Shown: one piece after another, positions 34,856-48,165 of the stretch | Layout: every line of letters starts with the position of its first letter | How positions within the stretch are numbered: the first letter of the stretch is position 1 | Source: Talaromyces rugulosus | Taxonomy: Eukaryota; Ascomycota; Eurotiomycetes; Eurotiales; Trichocomaceae | DNA length: 64,000 nucleotides | Assembly (NCBI RefSeq): GCF_013368755.1 | Contig: NC_049565.1 | Location: 4,526,001-4,590,000 of the forward strand | Reading direction: 5' to 3' | The notes under the pieces: generated by a model | What the model was told of the DNA's origin: nothing | Databases searched by the model: none | What the model saw: only the letters and a program-made list of their open reading frames with translations | Translations under genes and position numbers: made by a program

Positions 34856-37800
34856 TCATTTAGTGGTTTGTGGAAATCGCATAGATGGGTCCAATAGAGC
34901 GACCATTTCTTGGTCCATGGGGTATGGCGGTGATGTCTTGACTTGGTACATTGACTGCGATGTTAGGCCATGGGAGAAGAAATTGTCCGCTTTTGCGATT
35001 CTGGCGCTGCGTTTTTCGATATAAGACTCATAACATTGACGCGATAAGGTTGCAAATAAGTACTTTGGGTGGATGCAAATTGCCTGGGCACCTTTCTGTC
35101 CGAAACCAAAAGACAAAACCGAAACGGCTTCTAGTCCTTTTGTCTGAATGCTTTTGTTTAGGAAAGCAATATGGTCAAATTTCTTCAAGGCTTCATCAAT
35201 ATTATCCGCATTGCGATTTCCTGGGACCAGTCCAGTCTCCAGCATTTGGAGAGCACCATTCAGCATCCAAGCGCCAGCAGCGCCTTTGGGATGGCCAGTT
35301 AAATGTTTCTGGAAAACTCCCATTGTTACGTTTCCGGGCGTGCGGCCGAGATGGGTCAATTGAGCCTGAACAACATTGCATTCGTTTTTCTCGTTGAGTT
35401 GAGTTGATGTCCCATGGAAGGAAATTACATTCAGGTCATCAATAGTCAGACCCCATGTTGCCATTGCTCCTCGTAAAGGCGCTATTTGGGGGTCGTTTTT
35501 CCAAAAATTATTTCCAAGAGAATATTGCACATCGCGTTCTTCTTGTTGAGCCTGCTCATTAATTTGTCTCACGCGGTAGCGGTAGTAGGCATCAGAATCT
35601 AGCGAAGGGTTTTCAGCCTTAGCAACCAATATCTCTTGGTCCAGGTCTTCGAGTGCTGTTTGATGCGCCGCAAAAATTTGACTTCTTCTGAAGTCGAGTC
35701 TCTTCCTGCGATTAGGAATACTTAGTAGGGCTGAAGGGAAATTGGAAGCAGATTCTCGCGCTTTGGAAAGAAGCCCTTTACCAGGCGCCGGTAGAGACCG
35801 GCTCGTTTTGTCGCTGGCGGTTTCACAGAAGGCGACCACCCCGCGGATGGGTAAGCCCATTTCTATTGCCAATTTCGCACTTGTTATCACCTGTATGCCG
35901 CACCCATGAGACTCCATAAAACCGCTACGTGTCGTTGCTGTCGGGCGTGACATTTCCCTTGGACCTCTTCCACGTTCAAATTCATCGACGCTATTGCTTG
36001 TGGCTTTCATGTTTCCAAATTCCGCAGATAGTTCTTCACCGAAATCGTCAACACCACCGACAAGACAGAATTTGGCCTTGCCACTGATAATGGTATCGCA
36101 GCCCAGCTCAAGAGACTCTAAAGCCGTAGCACAAGCTCCAACTGGAGTACGGAGTGGCCCGGAAGCAGATAAGAGTAGCATATTCACCCAAGCCCCAACA
36201 GTATTAATAAAAGATTCTGCTAGAACATCGCTCTGCACATCCTTCTCCGTGTAGCGCTCCTTGAACATTCTTTGCAGGGCTTGGAAGCCACCAATACCAG
36301 ACCCTATACAATTTCCGGCTTGGGAAAGATGGATGTACTGGTAAATTTCGTACGGATCAGTGATTCCAGACGAAAGCAAAGCCTCAATTGTGCAGACTAA
36401 TGTGAAGAGGGAAACTGGGTCGACTTGTGATATAATGTCATCTGGTATGCCGTAAATTTTCGGATTCCACCCCGTAGGGATTTGGCCAGCAACCAAGCGG
36501 TGAAATTTCATAGCTTTGGGGATTAATAGCTTCGCCCCTTTTCGAAGTATGACACGATAGAGATCAGAGTCGTGGATCTTCGTAATATCCACTTTATCAC
36601 CATGTTCTAATTGAAATTGGCGCGCAGCCGTCTCCGCAACCTCGATGGGTGGCAAGTCCTCCTGAACAAAAATCTCATGAAGAAGTTGTTTCTTTTCCGG
36701 GTTATAGCCATTGAAGAGTTCCGGTTCCACTAGCCGTATTCCAGAATGGGCCAAGATACGTTTCTCATAAAGCCTTTTAATGTCAACATCGAGAACTGGC
36801 TCTGAAGTTTGGCTATCGACCCAGCCGTGGTAAGGTTTCCCTTTGAAAATGCCGTCATGATACTTGATCAGATTCATAAGCCATGCCATTTCGACACAAC
36901 CTTCGAGCGAAAATTCACCATACGCTTCCATCTCCCATCGGGTTCGCGAATTTCCCCAGGGGCCCAACTCCGCGAATCCCGTTATGACTATAACACGCTC
37001 AAGATCCACCATGTCACGAAGGTCGTTACCTAACGGTTGGATTTGCGATTTATAGTGCGGAAGTGAGGGAAAGTCGATGCGAAGCTGGGCTTTATGAGAC
37101 ATGGTCGGAGTCTCCAGGGATATAGACTTCTCTCTGAGAGCACTGTGTGAATGTCCAAGCTCTAATGCAGCTTCATGGATAATCATACGCCTAATTTCGG
37201 AAGTTTCCTGGAGTTCGTTCCGAATATTTTGCACTGCAACGCGAAGGTCAGATACCTGGCCCATCTTGCCGCTTAGATCTACGTAAAGAGGCTCTTCTTC
37301 ACATAAATCAACAATAGATGAGAACATCAAGCACATTAAGCAGTGTGCCATCTCACTCTTGGAGAATGTCTTGACACCAAGCCGCTCAATGCCTTCGGCG
37401 ACAATGTCATTATGATTCATTAAGCCAGTACCACGCGTCCAGCCAATGACAACGCCGCATATGGACAAATAATCAGACCAGTCTTCGGAGTGCCATCTCT
37501 CAAATAACGTTTCAAGGCCCGCCTTTGACTCGCCATAGAGACCGTCGCTGCCAAAGGTTCCATGATTTGGTGAGAGAGGAAGGATGACTTGAGTAGGTCG
37601 CGAAGTAGAGCCAAGTGTTGCTTTTCGCCCTTTCACGGCACCGAGAAGTCGAAGGAGATTTATTAGCATGATACGATGTGCTAGCTCAGATTTATCATCA
37701 ATCTTGTCGACAGTACGGCCATTTTCAGGTATAGCTGCGAAAGGGACGATATAGTCGAGATCCCAGTTGAGGCCGTTTGAATCGTATATATATTCAACCA

Positions 37801-39919
37801 GGGCGTTGACATCTTGAACACTAGCTTGGTTGAAAGGTACAATCACGAGCTGAGATCCACGAGCGCAAGAAGTGGTGTAGATCTCTTGGTATTCGCGAGC
37901 GACCTCCGGAGAGAATCTGGTAGTGGTGACGATAACGCGAGCGCCACCAGACAGCAATCTACCAAGCAGGTCGGCGCCAATCGAACCGATCCCGGCCCCC
38001 GTAATTAGCACGGACCGCCCCGAAAAGGACTCGCCAACGGTTTGCGCTGTTTCTAAAGCTCCACGGAACTGTCCCGTTAGCGACTCGGAGTATTTCCAGC
38101 CATGTCCCACCTTTGTTTTGAGGTGCAAACATGGTACATCGCTAGCGGTATTGTTTTGCGCGGGCGTAGCCAGGTCTAGTAAAGAAGCAGCGCCACTGAA
38201 GTTTACCTCAGCGTATCGGATGTTCCCCTCCTCATCGATTGTGGTGTTTGGAGCAACAGTGACAGGGACGTATTGGTAAGTCGGCCCGGTGCGAAGCGTG
38301 TCCAGACACTTGATTTTCAACTGGTGTAGCAAAGAAACCACCCGAGACTGTTCTCCCACTGTCCTAATCATGTGGTCAAGAACATGTATTACAGACGGTT
38401 CTGCCGCATGAGCAATGTGGACGCAGCGTTCCGCAATGCCGTGGAGGTCGCTTTCTGGGGCTCCATTTCTATTTTTTGAGGGGCCGGTTAACTCATAGTA
38501 TAATTGAAGTAGGTCTTGAAGGGCCCATGCCCATGAAGAATCGTAAGAGCGGGACATGAGTCGCTTAAAACGTGGCTGAACACCTGAAGTAAAGTCTTCA
38601 CCAAGCTCAAGGGTTACTCGATTCAATTCTTCCCGAAGCCCTGCTTCCACTGTACTATGGAAATTCTCAAGGGTGCGTTTGTCGTGATCTAAGTCGAGCC
38701 CAATGTGTTTCGCATAAACACCAAGTAAATTTCTTGAAAGCTCCTGCTGGCCTCCAGTGAGCGCAGCGAGAGTCTCTTGGTCTAAAGCGACAGCGCCGGG
38801 TGATTGAGAAATAGACGAATCGACGGGTGCATCTAGTGACAGTGTATGCTGAGAAGCATATCGGCGAACAACTTGGTCAAAGAATTCGTTTGCATCTTTT
38901 TCGCCCTCTATTCTTGAAGACGGGGGAGTGGAGATGGCTAGCAGCAATATGGAATCTTGTCTGCCTCGAGATAGTCTCCAACGAGACTGCAAATATTTTC
39001 TCGTCGTCGTCACATTGTATGAGACAGGCATCTTTGAACTCATAAGAGAGTTTATCAATGTTGTGGCCTTCTTTCCAAGTTGTCCTTGAAAAGTCGTTTG
39101 CAAAGCATCGGCTAATTCAGATACTGACATATCCTCTGCACGTTCTGGAAGAGAGCCGAACTCGGCACCTAAATCGCCAATGATTTCATTTTCCAATGTT
39201 GAGCGGCCTTGTGATAATATGTGTCAGCGATCATTCGTTTCGCAAGGAAGACTGTTGAATACTCACCACCTGTGAGGGCTTTGATGCTTTTAGACACGAC
39301 GACCTGCTCAGTAGAAACTTTCAAACCTTTTGCAAGTAGAACCAAAAGGACTTCACTAGCGGCAGGCTGACGGTCTTCAACCGGTGCAAGTGTTTCTCCT
39401 ACCGGTGGCTCAGGTTTTGACTTTATTAAATGAGTTGCCGGGGGATTCACTTCGGTCGTAGAAGAGGAATCATTTGGGGAAGGCGTCTCCGACGCGGGTG
39501 GAGATTCCTTTGAAGTAGTTAAAACTGGATCGTGTTCGTAGTAGACATCTTTGGCGTCTTTCTCGGGCCAGAGCATCTGCCTATGTAGGCCTGCTGCCAA
39601 ATCGCTTGTTTTGAACTTGGCTTGGAGTGTCTTTCGCAGCATGCCAACTAGAGTCGGCGAAGGGCCAATTTCGACTACTCTCTCAGCCTTGTATTTGGAG
39701 AGAATGACATCTTGAGTCTCGATCCATCGCACGGGAGATGCAAATTGATACCTAATGTCCAAAGAACAAATAGTCAGCCACACATACTCATGCAAAGGAC
39801 AGTAGATGGATATAGCTGTCTTACGCCATGAGCTCGATGAGAAGAGCGCGCACCAGCTGCCGCCGAGCCTCCTCGGCAGGAGCCTTGGTTGTGCCTTCCT
39901 TTCTTGGAACAGTCTTCAT
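34856..39919 (-). CDS. Fatty acid synthase alpha subunit lacking the C-terminal PPT domain (HexA type)
   Basis: Three exons (39919-39825, 39751-39267, 39207-34856) give 1643 residues; primary-metabolism FAS alpha chains are about 1850-1890. Exon 1 starts at the first ATG after an in-frame stop. The order is: end of the MPT fold (AYQFASPVRWIETQDV), a Pro/Ser/Glu linker, the acyl carrier domain with the pantetheine Ser196 in GGRSTLENEI (restored by the second join), and a ketoreductase with GAGIGSIG near 597-604 and YGESK. The ketosynthase has Cys1219 (GACATAL), His1458 (FHGTST) and His1499 (TGHPKGAAG). The protein stops shortly after the ketosynthase (SFGFGQKGAQ and about 80 more residues). 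The phosphopantetheinyl transferase domain that normally follows is absent, so the carrier must be activated by another enzyme. It forms a complex with the FAS beta encoded downstream. Confidence 0.93.
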
Positions 39920-40653
39920 CTTGGCTTGCTCACGTGATAGGTGGTCTTTATCGAGGACAACGAGAACACTGGGCCCGATGACCCTTTTTCAACACGCGCT
40001 GAACTCAACACGAGGGTGGCTCTGAGGGAACACTGCTCTATTTCGGACATTCTTCTCAACGCCTTCTGGCCCTTGGTTTCTATTACCTCGCCTGAGCTTC
40101 TGGAGGTCATGTCATGTCTGACTTCTTGTTAGTATCCACCCTATAGAACTGCTTTGCATAAAAACCTGCAAGGGACCTAGAGGCTTTTAGGAATCCCTGT
40201 CTGGCGTTCTCGAAGGTTGAAAACGTGCGCGTATTTTACCGAGGGTGGGGCGTATTAGCTGTTTTGTGTACTTTATTGTGTATTTTACGTGTATTACTAT
40301 CGGTCACGTACGAATACGGAAACCCTAGCGGAAACCGCCGTATTGGGTTTTACGTCAATACCGACGTTGAATGACTTTCGGTGGAACTACGTTTTTTCCG
40401 CTAATGTCAAGTAATGGGGCCATACTTCCGGATTACTAGATGATCAAAGCGAGATCGAGGCGATGATGCCACTTTTAGCGGCTAAGCATATCGGTAGCTA
40501 TGCGTTGGCTCGTCTATAGCCTCTGGCTGCCAACAGGCACCAGGACGAAGAAGGCGAGGAGAGAAAATAAAATTATTGTTTTTTTTTTTACAATAAGGAA
40601 ATGATTGTAGTGGTAAATCATGCCCCTGAAACTTAACTTCCAAATTTGACAAA
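39920..40653. promoter_or_regulatory. Divergent promoter, FAS alpha / ABC transporter
   Basis: A 734-bp region between two divergent starts. Its left half is rich in TACG and CGG elements (40220-40400), including the tandem CGGAAACC motif annotated separately. No gene present. Confidence 0.6.
40317..40337. promoter_or_regulatory. Tandem CGGAAACC motif with CGG-AAA-CCG
   Basis: CGGAAACCC at 40317-40325 is followed 12 bp later by CGGAAACCG at 40329-40337. The second is an inverted pair of CGG triplets three bases apart, a classical layout for a Zn2Cys6 dimer. It recurs in the NRPS promoter (56013-56021) and, as CGG-AAA-CGG, in the P450/SDR promoter. Confidence 0.45.
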
Positions 40654-43600
40654 ATGTCTAAATGCTCAATATATGTCGAAAATCAATTTGGACCAAGCGT
40701 TGACGGTAGCTGTTATCATGGATTTGATTTCACACTTTTGTTCGAAGAAGGGTTCTTTTCTATAGCACCATCATCTGCTTTCATTCTAGCAGCGCTACTT
40801 CAACTGGTATACTTAAGGAATGAGCCTACTAAAGTTCGTGGAGGCTACATCCACATACTCAAACTGGTACACATTGAACAAAAGCTAGTCCCATATACGG
40901 AAACTGACACGGCCAAATACAGGTTCTCCATGCTTTTCATTTTCTTTTCCAATTGGTCCTTGTGGCATTATGGGCTCGCTCGTCGACTCCAAGGACCGAT
41001 TTGACACTAGCTGCGACGAGTCTGTCATTGATAGCTGCATTAATCTCATGCTGCCAATCTCATCTTGAGCATCACCGGTCCGTTCGTCCATCAAAGCTAC
41101 TGGGATTATATTACTTCTTTGGCTTGCTGTTGGATATTCCTCGTGCAAGGACAGTCTGGGCAATCGACGGCCTCCACACTGTAGCCATTGTTTTCATTGT
41201 GTCTATGCTTATAAAAGCCGTGATTTGCGGGCTTGAGGTTCTCGAAAAACAGAACCTAATAATTGACCACTATAAAGATGGATCACCTGAGACTTGGGCT
41301 GGAGTGTTCAACCGCAGTCTATTCGGTTGGTTAAACCCCTTGTTACTTTCCGGGAACAAAACCGTGTTCTCCCTAAACGACCTCTACTCAATGGAGAAGG
41401 CCATGGTTCCAGACCCGGATATCAAGCATAAACTTGCTGTTCTATGGGAAGAATGTAAGTGATAAGGAAACTGCAAGATATTCCGTTCATCCACGGTGAG
41501 CTAATGATCATTACAGGCGAAAACAAAGATAAGTCGCATTCACTCTTACTTCTCTTGATGAAGACATTCAAATGGGAACTCCTTGCCGGTATCTTTCCTC
41601 GCCTAGCTCAAACTGGATTTACAATGGCCCAGCCTTATCTAAATCGCACTTCTATCAGCTTGTTTTCTGATGATGGCATCCCGAATGCTCATAGTCGGGG
41701 GTTGGGCCTGATCGCTGCGTTCGCCATTGTCTACATTGGAATAGCCGTAAAGTTTTCTTTTCCATGCCTCAAGGCCATTCAATTTATGCTAATAATTTCT
41801 GCTTCATTAAAAAGATCTCAACAGCTCAAGCCCAGCACAAGGCGTATCGACTTATCGCTTTAATGCGAGGCGCACTCATCACAATGATTTACGACAAGGC
41901 AACAACGATGCCATCCTACAAAAAGGACGATGCCACTGCAATGACAGTAATGAGTACAGATATTGAGCGTATTGCAGCAGGACTAAGATTTATTCATGAC
42001 ACCTGGGGTTCGTTGGTGGAGATAGCAGTGTCGCTCTGGTTGTTGTATGGTCAGCTGTCTACAGCGGGAATTGCACCGATCATTGTCTCTTTTAGTAAGT
42101 GAAATATTCTTGAGGAAATTAATTTTCGACTTTTTGTTAACTAGAATCGGCACAGTTTGTACCTTGATGGCACTTATGGTGGCCGTGAAAGCAGGAGAGA
42201 AACAAAATTTGTGGATCGAGGCAATCCAAAAACGAGTGGGTGTAACTGCAGAAATGCTTGGATCAATCAAGGGCGTCAAAATGTCAGGCTTGGCCAGTCG
42301 ACTTTCTGATAAAATTATTGCGCTTCGTGATGCCGAAATTATTGCCTCGCAACAGTTTCGGTCATTGCTTGTTGTTGTTGTGACGTTAGGTATGGCGAAT
42401 GTTTGGTTTTTATCCCAATTGGTGCTAACCTCATGGTAGCCAACTTCAACCAGTTGCTAACCCCCGTTATTTCATTCACTATATATGCGTTGGTCTCACG
42501 AAACGGCAATATTGGGACATTGAACAGTGAGAGAGCTCTTACTTCTCTCACCCTTTTCAACCTATTCGCTGTATTTGTCGGGGCTCTTGTCGAAGCATTC
42601 ACGCAAACTGCGACTTCTGTTGAATGTATAGACCGTATCCGAGACTTTTTGGCCCAGGATGCACGTGAAGACCTGCGTGAAACTTCCACAAGCAGTGGTT
42701 CTTTAGAAAATCCAGAAAAGTCAAAAGAAAAATTCGATCACAGTCAGGCTTTCTGTGTTGAAGCGCAGTGCATCTCAGTCGGGTGGAAGGGCGGAGAACC
42801 GTCCATTTTACATGACATATCCTTTTGTATCCGACGATCGACAGTGTCCATGATAGTAGGTCCGGTGGGCTGCGGAAAGTCAACTTTACTGAGGGCTCTT
42901 TTGGGAGAGATACCCTGCCTAACAGGCAAACTTATAGTGTACCCTAAACGGATTGGGTATTGCAGCCAGACTCCATGGCTGACAAATGGCACCGTAAAAG
43001 AGAATATTCTGGGAGCGACAAACTATGACCTCACTTGGTATCTTACAGTAGTTGAGGCTTGCGGGTTGCAAAAAGATTTCGAAGAGCTCACTTATGGCGA
43101 CCAAACATTAGTTGGTAGCAATGGAGCCTCTCTCAGTGGAGGACAAAAACAACGATTAGTGAGTTTCTACGATATAATGGAAGGATATGATACAGGCCAT
43201 ATTATAGTATTGAAAGCTAACAGAAATAGACTCTTGCGAGAGCTGTCTATTCCCGGATAGACACAATTGTCCTCGACGATGTTATGAGTGGCTTAGATCC
43301 CTCAACAGAGGAGCACATCTTCACACAATTGTTAGGACCACATGGGCTTTTAAAAACAACCGGAACAACGGTAATAATGGTAACAAATTCAAGTAAGTCA
43401 ATGATTATTAAATATGAATTTCAATTCCTAACTTGGATCAGTACATAGATTACCTTACGCAGACCATATTGTTGCGTTGAGTGCCGAAGGCACCATTGTC
43501 ACCCAAGGATCGTTTAGTGTTGTTCAAAAGAAGCTGGATGATCTTCAAGGGGAATTCGCAGCTAAAACACTACAACCACCTGCAATTGTGATGAAAAGCG

Positions 43601-46300
43601 CCCTACCAATGGCAGTACGTCCGGATATTAACAATGGTAACGAAAATCCAGCGGATAGTGATCGCCGCACAGGAGATTTTGCGACCTACAAATATTACTT
43701 TAACACTGCACCTCGCATTTCGTGGGTCATTTTCTTCGGCCTGTTGGCAATATATGTGTTTCTTCAAACCTTTTCGTGTTAGTAAATGTCCATTCCGAAA
43801 CAAACGGTCTGGTGTGGGATGCTGATGCCTTTCTGCTCTAGCGGTTTGGGTGACTTGGTGGTCAGAGGATAACGACAAACAGCCAAATCTCAACATGTCC
43901 ATGCGAGTGGGTGTATATTGGGTATTTGGCGCTTTGGGGGTTTCTTTTTTGGTACTGACCGCATGGTTAGTTTCCCTTATTGACAACTATAAACTTAAAC
44001 TCAACGGCTACTAATCATCAAATAGGTGTCTCATGACCGGTATAGTTCAGAATACGATGGTCAACATGCACCTCAGTCTCTTGCGTACTGTTATAAAGTG
44101 AGCAAAGAGAAATATCCAATAGCTACCCACTTCTGATAACATTTATTAGTGCTCCGATGATCTTTTTTTCGTCAACTGACTCTGGTGAAACTGTAAATCG
44201 GTAAGGAAAGATCTATTTGAATAATATTTCTGCCCATTGCGGTTTTATTTTGTCGACTTCTATGATGTTCTTGTTACTTACTTCTATGCAGATTCAGCCA
44301 AGACTTGGAATTGATTGATTTCGAGCTCCCTATCGCATTATTAAACATGTCCCTCGGTAATGAAATATCCCGGCCAATAAATGAGCTGGAAAAATGACAA
44401 TCGCTAACTACCATTTTGCACAATATAGCATTATTTTTGTGCGTCGGCCAACTTATTGTGATATCTGTCTCCGCAAAGTATATCGCAGCAACAATCCCGC
44501 TCTGCATTGCGACATTTTACTTCATCCAAACTTTCTATATTCGGACTTCGCGGCAGCTTCGATTGATGGATATAGAAGCACGGTCGCCCTTGTTCTCGAA
44601 CTTTATGGAAACAATGAGTGGACTCGCAACAATCCGAGCATTCGGTTGGGAACACAAATACAAGGCTGTCAATCACCAACACCTGGCCGATTCACAAAAG
44701 CCGTTCTATCTGCTCTACTCAGTCCAGAGGTGGCTAAGTCTTGTACTAGACATGACCGTGGCTGGATTCGTTGTGATTCTCATGGGAATCGCCGTTGGAA
44801 CCATGGGAAAACTGTCTGGGAGCTTTTTGGGTCTGGCGTTGGTCAATGTCGCGTCTCTCAGCGCTTCTCTAAAGGCTCTCATTACCGATTGGACGGTTCT
44901 TGAGACCTCACTTGGGGCTGTCACCCGTGTTAAAAGCTTTGTACAGGATAATAAATCTGAACATCTACCAGGAGAGGACGGTCTACCACCGCCAAATTGG
45001 CCAAAGCATGGTTCTATTGAGTTTGACGGGGTGTCTGCTTTTTACAAGTAAGTTAACTCGACCGTGGTGACTCTTCAACCCTTGATGGGCCAAGGAACTA
45101 AAACAAACAATAGGACCCCCTCTAACCTCGCGTTAAAGAATTTATCATTTACAGTAAGAAGCGGTGAAAAAGTTGGAATATGCGGCCGCAGCGGAAGGTG
45201 AGTTGACTTCATCCCAGTCAGCTATTACAAATTTGCAAATTATATCACAGAAACTAAATTATGAAATTTGAAGTGGTAAAAGTACGCTTGTGTCAACTTT
45301 ATTTCGGATGATTGAACTATCCGACGGACATGTATTTATCGACGGCCTCGACATATCAAAACTCTCTCGACAGGAAGTACGGCTATCATTGATTGGTCTT
45401 TCTCAAGATCCCTGTGTGCTAGAGGGCAGCAGTATCCGCGAAAATGTGGATCCTTTCAGCAACAGCCCAGATGATTTGATTATTAATACTCTGAAAGAAG
45501 TCGATATTTGGGAAATTTTAGAAGCGAAAGGTGGTCTAGATGCTATGGTTAGCGCCGACTTGCTTTCACACGGCCAGAGACAATTACTATGCATGGCAAA
45601 GGCAATGCTACGAAGCGGAAGTATAGTTGTCTTTGATGAAGCAACAAGCAGGTATGTTTTTTTTTTTGTTTTTTTCGAATATTTTTGGATTAAAGTTTGC
45701 TAACATCAGCTAAATTCTAGCGTTGATACAAAGACAGAGGAGTTGATGCAAGGCATAATAAACTCCCATTTTCAAAGCCACACCATTCTATCTGTCACGC
45801 ATCGACTTGATGGAATCATCGATTTTGACCGGGTATTGGTAATGGAGAATGGAGTTCTTGTAGAAGATGGTCAACCACGAGCACTTCTTGCACAAGACAG
45901 TATCTTCCGCGAGTTATACAAGAGCTGCAGAGGGTGGCAAGAGTATGAACGGCAAGAGAAAAAAGAACTTGAACGCGTGGAACTCAAACGTCGACAGACA
46001 GTCAGGGCGCGTGAGCGTGCTCAAAAGAGTCTATCTGTCACCATGACTGATTCACTCGAGGATGACACACAAGAAGATCGTGCACTCCGCAGTACTATTA
46101 GTGAGCACTGGTCTAGAGCCAACGAGTTTTTCGGTATTAGCCGACGAGATAGCATGGGTCGACGCGATAGATCTCGCAGTGTTGGTCGTGAGTCGCATCG
46201 GAGCTCTGTGTCTTCAGACATGCTCTCTCCAGCCACAGATAGGCGCTCATGGGTAGAGCCCGGTAGGTTAGTGTCTGCAACAATGCGCAGGGCGGCTTAG
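40654..46300 (+). CDS. ABC transporter, full-length ABCC (MRP) type
   Basis: Sixteen exons, 1559 residues. Introns: 40867-40922, 41455-41516, 41747-41814, 42095-42155, 42390-42439, 43159-43229, 43393-43441, 43778-43841, 43966-44025, 44098-44149, 44201-44291, 44357-44428, 45048-45113, 45198-45273, 45652-45720. All joins keep frame. The order is an N-terminal hydrophobic region, TMD1, NBD1, TMD2, NBD2. NBD1 has Walker A GPVGCGKST near 637, signature LSGGQKQ near 728 and Walker B IVLDD with Asp instead of the catalytic Glu, as in many ABCC proteins. NBD2 has Walker A GRSGSGKST near 1240 (created by a splice join), signature LSHGQ, Walker B VVFDEAT and the H-loop SVTHRLD. A long charged Arg/Ser/Glu tail follows. 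The typical TMD2 motif NRFSQDLELID is intact. Likely plasma-membrane or vacuolar export of the peptide product, giving secretion and self-protection (inference). The intron 4 acceptor is the least certain. Confidence 0.92.
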
Positions 46301-46772
46301 AAGATCATGTGTTCCGTACAAATGTTTTTTATTAGACTAGGTATAATTCTTGAATTTCGTGTTTGAATGGTTTTAGTTTTCAAGAAACTCTCCTGGTATT
46401 TGAATTTTCCAAATTTTATGAGTTGTTCCAGTGGACTCCATGTCGGTTATAACCTATAAAGATTGGTATCTTGAGCTTTAATCTGAGTGAATGCCAGACT
46501 TCTCAAGGTAATCCCATGAGAATTGGCTCAACGATCTATTGATTGGATATACAACGAGATTCAATGTTGGATCAATATCAATAACTACATAGGTGTACAT
46601 GCTCGATCGGGTACCCGATAATAATTTTGTATATACGATCGCTAACATTGAACATGGAAGAGTGTCACTTTGTCTCAACTTCATACCACGTAACTATTCT
46701 CTGCATCAGTACATATTCCACGCCTCAACGGGTCCGTCCGTAACAATGGGAATAAAAACAACCGAAAACCAC
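46301..46772. other. Convergent 3' region, ABC / aminotransferase 1
   Basis: A 472-bp AT-rich gap. A GTAAGT directly at the aminotransferase stop leaves room for a tiny extra 3' exon here, otherwise nothing is seen. Confidence 0.45.
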
Positions 46773-48165
46773 TTACCTCCATTGATGTTTCGTTCTACCG
46801 TATTGAATGTTTTCAATCCACTCTTTTGTGAGCAAACTAACTGGCCCAGCCTCGACATAATTTTCTAGACCACAGTTTAAAGTTTTCCCTCGCCATTGAA
46901 TACTACGAACAGGAGAGACGACCGCAGCTGTTCCTGTGCCAAACACCTCGAGCAAGTGTCCTTCACCAGAAGCCTTTTCTAAGTCACTCATGAGGACCTT
47001 TTTTTCCAAGACCCGCCATCCCTGGGGTACCAAGCGTTCTTTTGCAAGTTCAATGACAGACTCCCTGGTTACCCCAGGTAAGATTGTTCCATCTAAAGGA
47101 GGAGTTATAAGCTCTTTTATGCCATCTTGCTTATTTATGCGCACGATGAAGATATTCATTGTGCCAGCTTCAGTCACGTAAGCATTCTCTCCTTCACCCA
47201 ACAGCCAGAGGTTCTGTTGAAAACCTCGAGAGCCGGACTCTTCCTGGGGTACGATGCTAGGTGCATAATTACCCGAAAATTTGCAGTCACCTACACCCCC
47301 GGGCCATGCCCTTACCGGCGAGGCAGTAGCCTCTAGAGAAACAGCCCTTGGACCACTTGTGAAATAGTTCCCCATCGGACTTGCAATAACGTATAGCATT
47401 GCTTCCCGTGGACGTGAAACACTGATACTGGCCTCTGTACCTACCAGAGTAGGGCGGAGGTAAAGCGAAAACCCAGGTGATCTTGTGTGCGGTGTTGATA
47501 ATTAGCATAACTTCACTAGAAAGAAGAGTTTTCGATAGAGGGGGCTATAATAAAACCCCAAAGCATACCTAGGAATAAATCGACTCTCTAACTTTACATA
47601 CCGCGCAAGCAATTGAACCATGACAGCTTCGTCAAAAGTTGGCAATGCTAGGCGAGAGGCAGATTGATTCAAACGCCTGAAATTCCTGTCTGGACGGAAT
47701 AAACGGGTGTTTCCTTCAAGATCTCGGTAGGCCTTCATTCCTTCAAAGCATGAAAAAGCATAATGAAGGCCACACGCCGCTGGGCTCACTTTAAAGTCGT
47801 GATAAGGCTCAATGTGGGGGTTCAGCCAGCCTTCCGTAGCATTCCATTTTATAGATAAAATATGGTCTGAAAGTAGTTAATAGATGCAGGTTATATGAAT
47901 AATCTGATTTTCAGACGGCTTAAAACACGGCTGAGGAACGTAAGAGAGGCGAAAGCCACACACCTGTGAATTCGCGACCAAATTGAAGCTCATTTTCATT
48001 TGGAAGTGGCTTTGGTGTCTTAGTCGGAGTAATTATCAAACTTGTGTTCTTCAGCCAACCCTGAGGCGACTGCTTCGAATGAAACTGCCGAGCTAGCCTA
48101 CCGGTGACCGCAACGCACCGGCTCCTAGTAGGCAGTCGGAGTGACAGGCGAAACATAGAACACAT
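46773..48165 (-). CDS. Branched-chain amino acid aminotransferase 1 (fold-type IV PLP), mitochondrial-type N terminus
   Basis: Exons 48165-47964, 47866-47569 and 47481-46773 give 402 residues. The first 30 residues are Arg/Ser/Leu-rich without acids ([13 protein letters not shown]), a mitochondrial presequence. The family body follows: [27 protein letters not shown], then [31 protein letters not shown], and the PLP Lys234 in [12 protein letters not shown]. The ending has [14 protein letters not shown] and [12 protein letters not shown]. It transfers amino groups between glutamate and branched or long 2-oxo acids. In HC-toxin and apicidin clusters such enzymes (ToxF, Aps4) are thought to make the 2-amino fatty acid. 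The first Met could instead be the one three codons later (48156). At the 3' end AGG-TAA overlaps a good donor, so the last one or two residues are uncertain. Diverges from the RTA1-like gene. Confidence 0.92.
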
